From SURF-32 sp964648365 (GTDB taxonomy: Bacteria > Planctomycetota > Phycisphaerae > UBA1845): 22,218 bases of DNA. Of the stretch, positions 15,034 through 21,894 are shown one piece after another (the stretch's first letter is position 1; each line of letters starts with the position of its first letter). The translations under genes were made by a program, and so were the position numbers. The notes beneath the pieces are model-generated. The model was not told where the DNA came from. It worked only from the letters and a program-made list of their open reading frames with translations, and did not search any database. The DNA lies in contig CAZYLK010000094.1 of the NCBI GenBank assembly GCA_964648365.1, positions 1-22,218 on the forward strand, written 5' to 3'.

Positions 15034-15582
15034 TTACGAACCGGCCCGTGGCCGCATCTCGCGCCCCGACGGCTCGACGCCCAGCACGCTCTCGTGCAGG
15101 CAGTCGATGCGCTGATCCGGTTTGCCCTCCTGATCGACCGTAAACAAGCCCCAATCTGCGGCCGGCGTGACGCACTCACCGGACACCGATTGGATCGCTG
15201 TGCCGTTGTCCAACAGGGAGCACAGAGCAAACAGCAGTTGCCACTGCATCACCCGGACGACTTCTGAGATGTCCTTTGGGTCGCCGCCGGCCTTGATCAG
15301 CCGAGACAAGGCCGGGCCGATCGGCGCACCCGGGGCGTCGGGTTGCCGAGCGGCGTCGTCTACTTCTCGATCGATCCAACCCACGTCGCCCTCGGCCACG
15401 ACGCACGACCACGCGGCCCGCAGAAAGAGGAAGCGGTGCAATTGTGGAATCGCCTCTTCCAGTTGCGAACGTGCCCAACTCTCAGGATCAGTCGCGCCCG
15501 CCCGGCGGAAGATCTCCGCTAACGCGTGTAATTCCTTGGGCGGTTGCATAGGCGGAGGCTGCGATCCACGTTGCGGCGCCAA
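15034..15582 (-). CDS. Hypothetical protein
   Basis: About 182 residues, mostly helical, rich in Trp, Leu and acidic residues (ELHALAEIFRRAGATDPESW, QLHRFLFLRAAWSCVV, VVRVMQWQLLFALCSLLDN), ending with DWGLFTVDQEGKPDQRIDCLHE. No signal peptide, membrane helix or known motif is visible. A TTG start at 15582 has GAGG seven bases before it, inside the end of the lipoprotein gene. The ATG at 15549 (171 residues) lacks a ribosome site. The three-base spacing behind the lipoprotein gene suggests one operon. The function is unknown to me; a regulatory or immunity-like role would be a guess. Confidence 0.65.
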   Translation of the reverse strand: MAPQRGSQPPPMQPPKELHALAEIFRRAGATDPESWARSQLEEAIPQLHRFLFLRAAWSCVVAEGDVGWIDREVDDAARQPDAPGAPIGPALSRLIKAGGDPKDISEVVRVMQWQLLFALCSLLDNGTAIQSVSGECVTPAADWGLFTVDQEGKPDQRIDCLHESVLGVEPSGREMRPRAGS

Positions 15583-15585
15583 GCG

Positions 15586-16110
15586 CTACCTCGTCTTGAA
15601 CTCCACCTGCACCGTCTCGCTGCGATCAGCGCTGACCACGAAGTTCATCAGGTAGCGGGTGCCGGGATCCAGCGTGACGGCGCCGACCGTCTGGTTGCTG
15701 CGGTCGATGATCTGCACGTCTGAGCCGGGGTCGCCCAGGTTATAGTTGACCATCTGCTTGAGCTGGGCATCCGGGTTGTTGATGTCCTTTGCGGTGACGA
15801 CGAAGTCGGCGTTGCTGGACCAGCCGTCGCCGAACTCGCGGAAGATGTTGATGATCACCGTGCTGACGCGGCCGATCTTGTCGTCGTCGGTGATCTCGTA
15901 GCGCACGGTTGGACCGGTCGACACCGAACCGCCCACGGAACAATACACGTCGCCCATCTCGGCCTTCATGCCGTCCAGCCAGACGGCAACGTACGTCTCC
16001 GGCTTGTCCGACTTGTCCATGAACCGGTCCATCATGCTGCAGCCCGAGGCCGCGACGCTCATGATGCAGCCGGTCAACAGAACCTGTCGAGTCGCTTTGT
16101 TCACGATCAT
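15586..16110 (-). CDS. Putative lipoprotein
   Basis: A 174-residue lipoprotein. The start MIVNKATRQ leads into a short hydrophobic stretch and a lipobox, VAASGC, with the lipidated cysteine at residue 24, followed by SMMDRFMDKSDK. The mature part is beta-rich (TYVAVWLDGM, VRYEITDDDKIGRVSTVIINIFREF, TVGAVTLDPGTRYLMNFVVSADRSETVQVEF) and looks like a small periplasmic domain. No family is recognised. The frame is open 17 codons further upstream, but the ATG at 16110 gives a normal signal peptide. The gene runs opposite to nrdJ, with a repeat-rich gap between them. Confidence 0.75.
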   Translation of the reverse strand: MIVNKATRQVLLTGCIMSVAASGCSMMDRFMDKSDKPETYVAVWLDGMKAEMGDVYCSVGGSVSTGPTVRYEITDDDKIGRVSTVIINIFREFGDGWSSNADFVVTAKDINNPDAQLKQMVNYNLGDPGSDVQIIDRSNQTVGAVTLDPGTRYLMNFVVSADRSETVQVEFKTR

Positions 16111-16162
16111 GCTCCATGCGCTCCACGGCGGGCGCCGCCCGCCGGATCCACTTGATTTCACC

Positions 16163-16208
16163 CGCCCGCTCCGCGGGCGCGGCCACAGCCCGCCGGGACG
16201 TCCCGGCG
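16163..16208. repeat. Two adjacent palindromes before the lipoprotein gene
   Basis: CGCCCGC-tcc-GCGGGCG (16163-16179) is followed, after a spacer containing CGGCCACAGCC, by the perfect 18-base palindrome CGCCGGGACGTCCCGGCG (16191-16208). The layout palindrome, about ten-base spacer, palindrome is like the composite repeats elsewhere in the window, although the base sequence differs. The rest of the gap (16209-16519) is GC-rich, with no gene that I can support. Confidence 0.6.
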
Positions 16209-16519
16209 ACCCTCAAGCTCGCGGCCGAGGATGCCGCCGGGGACCGCCCGCGCGGTCACTCGTGGCCGCGCTGGCGCAGCCCGGCCACGCGTCCTATATC
16301 GTCCCCGCACCGCGAGTTGCTCCACGCCTGTGCGACGCCAGCACCGGTTCTTAACGCTGCCATCGCATTTTCTTCATGCGGTGAGCGACTCATTTCGCGC
16401 TTTTTCAGCCGAGCCGGCCTGTGAAGCGCTTGTCAGTGCCCGGCCGCCGCGGCGATAACCACTTGGCGGCACGGCGGTTGCGGAACGTCGCTCCCGCGAG
16501 TGACAGCGAAACCACAGCA

Positions 16520-16570
16520 CCACAATATATTGGGGTTTTCCCTTGCCAACCCCCGATAGATGGGTATAAT
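16520..16570 (+). promoter_or_regulatory. nrdJ promoter with two NrdR-type boxes
   Basis: The -35 is TTGCCA (16543-16548) and the -10 is TATAAT (16565-16570), 16 bases apart. Box 1, CCACAATATATTGGGG (16520-16535), contains the perfect NrdR core CAATATATTG. Box 2, CCCCGATAGATGGGTA (16551-16566), is a weaker copy exactly 31 bases on, or three helical turns, as is usual for NrdR box pairs. Box 2 sits between -35 and -10, so binding should block transcription. The leader to the GTG start is about 160 bases. Confidence 0.85.
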
Positions 16571-16737
16571 AGAGATCGCCGACTTAACGGAACCTGAACA
16601 GGCTCCACCAGTCGACCGGGGCGGCCTGCCAGACGGGGCCGTGGCAGGACGGCCGTGGTCGGCGTCGCATCGGCATCATTCATTCAGCGGTCCGGTCGTC
16701 TCACGTCGGGACGGTTTCGGAAACATGGAGGTGATTT

Positions 16738-19386
16738 GTGAAACGGCAGGCGGAAACGGCGAATCGGAAGACGGCGTCCGGCGAGACCTTCCTCAGCGAG
16801 AACGCTGAGCGCGTCCTGCGCGCCCGGTATCTGAAGAAGGACGAATCGGGGAAGTGCATCGAGACGCCCGAGGCGCTGTTCCGTCGCGTCGCCGCCGCCA
16901 TCGCGGAGCCGGAACTCCTCTATAGTGACGATCTGCGCAACCGGGACGCCTGGTCGGAGCGGTTCTACACGCTGATGACCAGCGGGCGCTTCATGCCCAA
17001 CAGCCCGACGCTGATGAACGCCGGCCGCGAGATGGGCATGCTCAGCGCCTGCTTCGTGCTGCCCGTGCGCGACAGCATCAGCGAGATCTTCGACTCCATC
17101 AAGCACACCGCCCTGATCCAGAAGGCCGGCGGCGGCACCGGCTTCGCCTTCGACGAGCTGCGCCCGACGGGCGACTACATCAGCTCCAGCGGCGGCACCA
17201 CGTCCGGGCCGATCTCGTTCTGGCGGGCGTTTTCGGAAGCGACCAACGCCATTCAGCAGGGCGCGTTCCGCCGCGGCGCCAACATGGGGATGATGTACAT
17301 CCACCACCCCGACATCCTTAAGTTCCTGCACGCCAAGCAGGATCTGACCCAGTTCAACAACTACAACATCTCTGTGAAGGTGACCGACGAATGGATGGAC
17401 GCCTTCCTCGAGGATCCCAACGCGCCGCACGTCACCCGCAATCCGCGGACCGGCCGGGAATACTACCTGCCGAAGACGCTGGGCATCTGGGAGTACGACA
17501 TCAAGTCGCTCAAGCCGGTCGAGTCGGTTGAGGATCCGAAGGCGGGCGACTACTACACCCGGCAGGACATCTGGAACATCATCATCAAGAACGCCCACGC
17601 CACCGGCGAGCCGGGCGTGGTGTTTATCGACCGGATCAACGAAGCCAACCCGACCCCGCACGTGGGTCGCATCGAGGCCACCAACCCTTGCGGCGAGCAG
17701 CCGCTGCTGCCGTATGAGGCGTGCAACCTGGGCAGCATCAACCTGGCGGCGTTCATCACCCGCGACGACGGCGGCGCTGACATCGACTGGGAGTCGTTGC
17801 GCGTCGCGATCCACGAATCCACGCGGTATCTGGACAACGTGATCGACGCCAACCGCTACCCGCTGCCGCAGATCGACCACGTCTGCAAGGCCAATCGCAA
17901 GATCGGCCTGGGCATCATGGGCTTCGCCGATGCGCTGTACGAACTGGGCATCCCCTACGACAGCGAGGAAGGCGTGGCGATGGGCGAGCGGTTCATGAAG
18001 TTCGTCAACGACGAATCGCACGCTTACAGCGAGATGCTGGCTAACGAGCGGGGCAGCTTCCCGAACTGGCGCGGCAGCATCTGGGACACGCAGCACCACC
18101 GGCCGATGCGCAACTCGACCACGACGACGGTTGCGCCGACCGGCACGATCAGCATCATCAGCGGCTGTTCGGGCGGCATCGAGCCTATGTACAGCCTGGC
18201 GTTTATCCGCAACGTCCTGCGCGGTCAGGATGAAGGCAAGCAGCCGATGGTCGAGGTCAACCCGATCTTTGAGCGGGTCGCCCACGAGATCGGCTTAGAC
18301 GGCGAGGGATACGAAGAACTCATGGAGCGCGTGGCCACGGAGGGCACCCTCGCCAATATTCCGGGTATCCCGGAGGAAGTGAGGCGCGTCTTCGTCTGCG
18401 CCCACGACATCAAGCCGAAGTGGCACATGGAGATGCAGGCGGCCTTCCAGCGGCACTGCGACTCGTCCATCTCCAAGACGATCAACTTCCCCGAGACGGC
18501 TTCGGCCGCCGACGTCGAGGATATCTATCGCCTCGCCTATCGCCTGCGCTGCAAGGGCGTGACCGTCTATCGCAACGGCTGCCGCAAGCATCAGCCGATG
18601 GCGCTGAAGTCCTCCGACAAGGTCCACAAGCAGCAGACGGCTGCTGTCGAGGCGCCCGCGTCCCGGCCCGCGCCGCGAACGCTCGAGCCGGCCGACCTGC
18701 CCGAGATCTGCAGCGGTCTGCGCATCCGGCAGATGACGCCCTTCGGCAACATGCACATCAACGTGACCGTCAATCCCAAGACCGGCGAGGATCTCGAAGT
18801 CTTCGCCCAGTTGGGCAAGGGCGGCGACCTGGCCAACAGCGATCTCGAGGCGATCTGCCGTATGATCAGCCTGTGGCTGCGCTCGGGCGGGTCGATGCGG
18901 CACGTCATTCGCCAGTTGCACGGCATCGGTTCGAGCCTGCAAGTGCAGACCAAGGACGGCAAGATCATGAGCCTGGGCGACGGACTCGCCCGGGCGCTGC
19001 GACGCTACCAGCAGGCCAAGGCGCAGTTCGGCCTCGATGCCCTGCTGTTGGGCAAGTACAGCATCGAAGACGTCGGCAAGCCGCTGGACGCCCGGACGCC
19101 GGTCGGCAAGCCTGCGGCGGGGAAACCTGCCAACGGGCACGGCGCCAACGGCGGCGGCAACGGAAACGGACACGGAAAAGGTGACTCACCCCGGATCGAG
19201 CGCCTACAATCCGTTGCCTCGGCCGATAACCCGGCGGCGGCGCCGGCGGCGGGTACCGCCGTGCTGGCAAACCGGATGCAGCAGCAGCAGGCCGAATTTA
19301 AGGTAGTTTGCCCAGAGTGCCAGAATCCGCTGCGTTTCAGCGAAGGCTGCGCAACCTGTGACGGATGCGGGTTCGCACAGTGTTGA
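16738..19386 (+). CDS. nrdJ: Adenosylcobalamin-dependent ribonucleotide reductase (class II)
   Basis: An 882-residue class II reductase that makes deoxyribonucleotides with a B12-generated thiyl radical and needs no oxygen. Catalytic residues fit the Thermotoga-type NrdJ: C105 (LSACFVLPV), the NPCGEQ motif with thiyl C318 and E320, and C329 (EACNLGSINL), the last two 11 apart as expected. PTGTISIISGCSGGIEPMYS gives the phosphate-binding loop. No N-terminal ATP cone is seen. A Gly/Asn/Pro-rich linker (about 782-850) leads to a cysteine tail, CPECQ ... CATCDGCGFAQC, which carries the zinc ribbon and probably the thiol pair that re-reduces the site. The GTG start follows an excellent GGAGGTGAT. 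Two NrdR boxes lie in the promoter. Confidence 0.97.
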   Translation: MKRQAETANRKTASGETFLSENAERVLRARYLKKDESGKCIETPEALFRRVAAAIAEPELLYSDDLRNRDAWSERFYTLMTSGRFMPNSPTLMNAGREMGMLSACFVLPVRDSISEIFDSIKHTALIQKAGGGTGFAFDELRPTGDYISSSGGTTSGPISFWRAFSEATNAIQQGAFRRGANMGMMYIHHPDILKFLHAKQDLTQFNNYNISVKVTDEWMDAFLEDPNAPHVTRNPRTGREYYLPKTLGIWEYDIKSLKPVESVEDPKAGDYYTRQDIWNIIIKNAHATGEPGVVFIDRINEANPTPHVGRIEATNPCGEQPLLPYEACNLGSINLAAFITRDDGGADIDWESLRVAIHESTRYLDNVIDANRYPLPQIDHVCKANRKIGLGIMGFADALYELGIPYDSEEGVAMGERFMKFVNDESHAYSEMLANERGSFPNWRGSIWDTQHHRPMRNSTTTTVAPTGTISIISGCSGGIEPMYSLAFIRNVLRGQDEGKQPMVEVNPIFERVAHEIGLDGEGYEELMERVATEGTLANIPGIPEEVRRVFVCAHDIKPKWHMEMQAAFQRHCDSSISKTINFPETASAADVEDIYRLAYRLRCKGVTVYRNGCRKHQPMALKSSDKVHKQQTAAVEAPASRPAPRTLEPADLPEICSGLRIRQMTPFGNMHINVTVNPKTGEDLEVFAQLGKGGDLANSDLEAICRMISLWLRSGGSMRHVIRQLHGIGSSLQVQTKDGKIMSLGDGLARALRRYQQAKAQFGLDALLLGKYSIEDVGKPLDARTPVGKPAAGKPANGHGANGGGNGNGHGKGDSPRIERLQSVASADNPAAAPAAGTAVLANRMQQQQAEFKVVCPECQNPLRFSEGCATCDGCGFAQC

Positions 19387-19399
19387 GAGAATTCCAAAA

Positions 19400-19444
19400 G
19401 TCCGGTAAAAAACTCACGGGTCAGGGGGTGACTTTTCTCCGGAC
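19400..19444 (+). other. Two-part stem-loop after nrdJ
   Basis: GTCCGG (19400-19405) pairs with CCGGAC (19439-19444). Inside, AAAACTCAC pairs with GTGACTTTT with one C:C mismatch, around a G-rich loop. It starts 14 bases after the nrdJ stop. No T-tract follows it. It may stabilise the nrdJ 3' end or belong to a regulatory leader. Confidence 0.5.
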
Positions 19445-19461
19445 GTGGGTAGAATTAGGTG

Positions 19462-19651
19462 GACGATTGCGAAAGTCGGGTTAGCACCGTAGCCGATAGA
19501 CAGGCTGGCCGCGGTTGCGAGTCCGCGACGGGTTAAGGAAATCATACGGAGGGCGGCTGCCTGGCAGCCAACAGACTCGCCGATTAAAAGTGGCTTCTTT
19601 CCCCTCCGGAAAGCACCGTTTCGCCTTCGGGCGAGCGGTGCTTTCTTTTTT
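19462..19651 (+). ncRNA. Candidate small RNA between nrdJ and rpsP
   Basis: A possible promoter (GTGACT 19428-19433, 16 bases, TAGAAT 19450-19455) would start a transcript of about 190 bases that ends at the strong terminator at 19609-19651. Inside are small stems: CGCGG/CCGCG at about 19512-19530, and a GGCG ... CGCC stem at about 19552-19581 enclosing GGCTGC-ctg-GCAGCC. No coding frame is convincing. I could not match it to 6S, SRP, tmRNA, RNase P or a known riboswitch. The simpler view is a long nrdJ 3' untranslated region. Confidence 0.3.
19609..19651 (+). terminator. Strong intrinsic terminator
   Basis: GAAAGCACCG (19609-19618) pairs with CGGTGCTTTC (19636-19645), enclosing an inner CGCC-TTCG-GGCG stem with a stable tetraloop, followed by six Ts. 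This closes the nrdJ transcript (or the candidate small RNA) before rpsP. Confidence 0.9.
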
Positions 19652-19822
19652 CTCCGCTGTCGATCGGGTCCGACGTTCTGCGCACGGCGCGGCCGGCCGG
19701 GTGGAATGCCCGTTCCCGGGGTGGGGGGGGCGCTCCGCGGTGTTGACGCTGCGGCGGGTGAAGCGTGACCGCCCGGCAGCGGGGGCGATGCTTTCGGACC
19801 GTCGCGGCCGCGGGTCGGATGC

Positions 19823-19850
19823 TTGCCAAGGCGGGGCGGGCCGCTATACT
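19823..19850 (+). promoter_or_regulatory. Promoter of the rpsP-trmD-rplS cluster
   Basis: TTGCCA (19823-19828), a 16-base spacer and TATACT (19845-19850) make a good housekeeping promoter about 65 bases before the rpsP start. The nrdJ promoter has the same -35 and spacing. The stretch 19652-19822 is GC-rich with a G8 run (19723-19730) and shows no gene. Confidence 0.75.
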
Positions 19851-19919
19851 TGCCCGACTCGCGACTGCGCGAGGCTGTGAGATTTGCGGACTGACGAGTA
19901 AGTGACGAGGAGTGGTGCG

Positions 19920-20183
19920 TTGGCCGTTCGACTGAGACTATCCCGAGGCGGGCGAATCCATCGACCGTTTTATCGCCTCAACGCCGTGGATGGACGGCGG
20001 CCGCGCGACACGAAGGTGATCGAGCAGCTCGGCACCTACGATCCGGTCTGCCCCGACCCGGACAAGCAGGTCGTCTTCAACCGTGAGCGCATCGAGTACT
20101 GGCTGGGCGTCGGCGCGCAGCCGTCGGACACGGTCCGGTCTCTGCTGAAGAAGCAGGGGATCGCCGCGGCCGGCGCGAAGTAG
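19920..20183 (+). CDS. rpsP: 30S ribosomal protein S16
   Basis: An 87-residue S16 protein, which helps assemble the body of the 30S subunit. It has the family start MAVRLRLSRGGRIHRPFYR, the core DTKVIEQLGTYDP, and the end RIEYWLGVGAQPSDTV. The start is TTG at 19920, because S16 begins MAVRLRL and GAGGAG (19907-19912) is seven bases before it; an in-frame GTG at 19902 would add six unlikely residues. It is the first gene of the rpsP-trmD-rplS group. The gene rimM, usually between rpsP and trmD, is missing: only 68 bases separate the two. Confidence 0.96.
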   Translation: MAVRLRLSRGGRIHRPFYRLNAVDGRRPRDTKVIEQLGTYDPVCPDPDKQVVFNRERIEYWLGVGAQPSDTVRSLLKKQGIAAAGAK

Positions 20184-20251
20184 AGGCCGAGGCGCCAGCG
20201 CCTCGCGGCTCGAGCCCGCCCTCGCCTGCCGGTGGCCTGCGGGGGTGGACC

Positions 20252-20965
20252 ATGCGGATCGACATCCTGACGCTGTTCCCCGAGTTGTTCGGGCCGTTTC
20301 TGTCGACCAGCATCGTGGGCCGTGCCGCCGCTGCCGGACTTCTGACGCCGAACTGCGTGGACTTCCGTGCCTTCACGCGGGACCGGCATCGGAAGGTGGA
20401 CGATCGACCCTTCGGCGGCGGCCCCGGGATGGTCATCCAGTGCGAGCCGGTGTTCGACGCGGTAGCGTCGGTGGAACGGTCGGGGAGCGGAAGACCGCTG
20501 CGGGTTCTGCTGACGCCGCAGGGTGAGCCCCTGACGCAGAAGCTGGTGGAGCGGCTTGCGGCGGAGGATTGGCTGATCCTCCTGTGCGGCCACTACGAAG
20601 GATTTGACGAGCGGGTGCGGCTTGGGCTGGCCCCGCTGGAAATATCGATCGGCGACTATGTGTTGTCGGGCGGCGAGACGGCCGCCATGGTCCTGATCGA
20701 CGCCGTCGTGCGGCTGTTGCCCGGAGCGCTGGGCGACGAGATGTCGGCGGTGGACGAGTCGTTTACGAGTGGGCTGCTGGAGTATCCGCAGTACACGCGA
20801 CCGCGGGAATTCCGCGGTATGGAAGCGCCGGAGATCCTGCTCTCGGGCGACCACGGCCGGATCGCGGCCTGGCGCCGACAGCAGGCGATTGAACGAACCC
20901 GAGAACGAAGACCGGACCTGCTCGACGGGCGGGATTCGGCAGAAGAGGACACCGACGCGAGCTGA
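20252..20965 (+). CDS. trmD: tRNA (guanine-N1)-methyltransferase
   Basis: A 237-residue SPOUT methyltransferase that puts m1G at position 37 of tRNAs with a GG at 36-37, preventing +1 frameshifts; it works as a dimer. Motifs: MRIDILTLFPELF; the FGGGPGM loop (54-60); LLCGHYEGFDERV (110-122); and the knot IGDYVLSGGE (133-142), which binds S-adenosylmethionine. Next is SFTSGLLEYPQYTRP. The residue just before SF, Asp169 in the well-studied enzymes, is Glu here, with Asp beside it. The start ATG follows GGGGGTGG. Length and ends are normal. It is translated from the same message as rpsP. Confidence 0.96.
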   Translation: MRIDILTLFPELFGPFLSTSIVGRAAAAGLLTPNCVDFRAFTRDRHRKVDDRPFGGGPGMVIQCEPVFDAVASVERSGSGRPLRVLLTPQGEPLTQKLVERLAAEDWLILLCGHYEGFDERVRLGLAPLEISIGDYVLSGGETAAMVLIDAVVRLLPGALGDEMSAVDESFTSGLLEYPQYTRPREFRGMEAPEILLSGDHGRIAAWRRQQAIERTRERRPDLLDGRDSAEEDTDAS

Positions 20966-21010
20966 AACGAGCCAACCCTGACCCCTGCCGGTTGACTGCT
21001 CGTGTGCGGT

Positions 21011-21083
21011 CCGGCGGGGACGACCCGCCGGGCGACTGACCCGGAGCCGACCGCCGACGGACGACCGCGGCGGAACGGCGGTC
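21011..21083 (+). promoter_or_regulatory. Two GC hairpins in the rplS leader
   Basis: CCGGCGGG-GACGA-CCCGCCGG (21011-21031) and GACCGCCG (21049-21056) with CGGCGGTC (21076-21083) form two strong stems in the 161-base gap between trmD and rplS. Neither has a T-tract. They could slow or attenuate transcription, protect processed ends, or tune the L19 level against TrmD. This is inferred from structure only. Confidence 0.5.
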
Positions 21084-21126
21084 GTGGGCCAGCCTGTGGC
21101 CGCTGACGGATCCGTGGAGCAAGACG

Positions 21127-21555
21127 ATGTCGCAACAGATCCTTGACCTGGTTGAAGCCCCGTATCTGAAGTCGAAAGCTCCGAGCGTCCGTATCGGCGA
21201 CACGGTCGACGTCCGCACCCGCATCGTCGAGGGCGACAAGGAGCGGATCCAGATTTACAACGGTGTGGTCATCGCCCGTCGCGGCCGCGGCCTCAACGAG
21301 AACATCACCGTCCGCCGCATCGTCGGCAAGCAGGGCGTCGAGCGCGTCTTCATGCTCCAGTCGCCCAACGTGCTCGACGTCGTCTCCAAACGCCACGGCA
21401 AGGCCCGCCGTGCCAAGCTCTACTTCCTCCGCGACCGCGTCGGCAAGGCCCGCCGTCTGCGCGAGGTCCGGCTCAACCGCGGCCGCGCGGTCGAAGCGAC
21501 CGGTGGCGGCGCGACGGCCGGCGAAACTGAGCGCGAGCTGGTCGGCGCGAGCTGA
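21127..21555 (+). CDS. rplS: 50S ribosomal protein L19
   Basis: A 142-residue L19 protein at the 30S-50S interface. The family pattern is clear: IRIGDTVDVRTRIVEGDKERIQ-like strand (residues 22-40), YNGVVIARRGRGLNENITVRRI, GVERVFMLQSPN, and KRHGKARRAKLYFLRDRVGKARRL, which is the usual end. The last 30 residues, rich in Gly, Ala and Thr, go beyond the short L19 of E. coli. GGAG stands eight bases before the ATG. It is the last gene of the rpsP cluster. No clear intrinsic terminator was seen in the gap to the convergent gene. Confidence 0.96.
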   Translation: MSQQILDLVEAPYLKSKAPSVRIGDTVDVRTRIVEGDKERIQIYNGVVIARRGRGLNENITVRRIVGKQGVERVFMLQSPNVLDVVSKRHGKARRAKLYFLRDRVGKARRLREVRLNRGRAVEATGGGATAGETERELVGAS

Positions 21556-21630
21556 CCTCTTTCCTTGCAGATTTGTCGCGTGGTTTGCACGACCGCGTTC
21601 CCCGGGGAGCGTCGTTGCGTGCTGCGCAGA

Positions 21631-21894
21631 TTACGCCGCCGCCGGTCGGTCATCCGGGCTGATCGGGCGGCCGCACTCCGGACATCGCTTGCTTGTTCCA
21701 CTTCCGCGCAGGTCGTAGGCACATTGGCGGCAGTGGCCGCGCGGGACGTACGGCGGCGCCCATCGTCGCGCGACCAGTATTGCCGCGACGTATGGCTCAT
21801 CCGAAAAAATCCGCATCATTAGAATCGGTCGAAAACCCTCTATGACGGGGGTTTCCGAGACATGATGTGTTGCAGATTTATTGCGACGAGCCAT
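21631..21894 (-). CDS. Small zinc-ribbon protein
   Basis: An 87-residue protein with a C-terminal ribbon, CRQCAYDLRG then RCPECGRPIS (about residues 55-77). This 'C..C.YDLRG...CPECG' form is very common at the ends of planctomycete proteins and probably binds Zn2+. The middle (ILMMRIFSDEPYVAAILVARRW) is mildly hydrophobic. The ATG at 21894 overlaps the end of the upstream membrane-protein gene by 17 bases, which suggests coupling; an inner start at MMRIF (21819-21822) is also possible. Neither has a clear ribosome site. A 13-base inverted repeat surrounds the first third of the gene. Function unknown. Confidence 0.6.
   Translation of the reverse strand: MARRNKSATHHVSETPVIEGFRPILMMRIFSDEPYVAAILVARRWAPPYVPRGHCRQCAYDLRGSGTSKRCPECGRPISPDDRPAAA

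Noticed and set aside
16571..16737. Cobalamin riboswitch before the B12-dependent reductase
   Set aside because: I could not find the B12-box sequence or the expected junction, and the leader is short. NrdR boxes explain the control better.
16684..18285. 533-codon minus-strand open frame opposite nrdJ
   Set aside because: It is antisense to a highly conserved reductase, His/Val/Arg/Asp-rich, and shows no family motif.
19462..19651. SRP RNA, tmRNA or 6S RNA
   Set aside because: The GGAAG/GGAGCA SRP apex, tmRNA ends and a closing 6S stem are not visible. The region is kept only as an unnamed candidate.
21556..21630. Intrinsic terminator after rplS
   Set aside because: The CCCCGGGG-centred symmetry is short and no T-tract follows.
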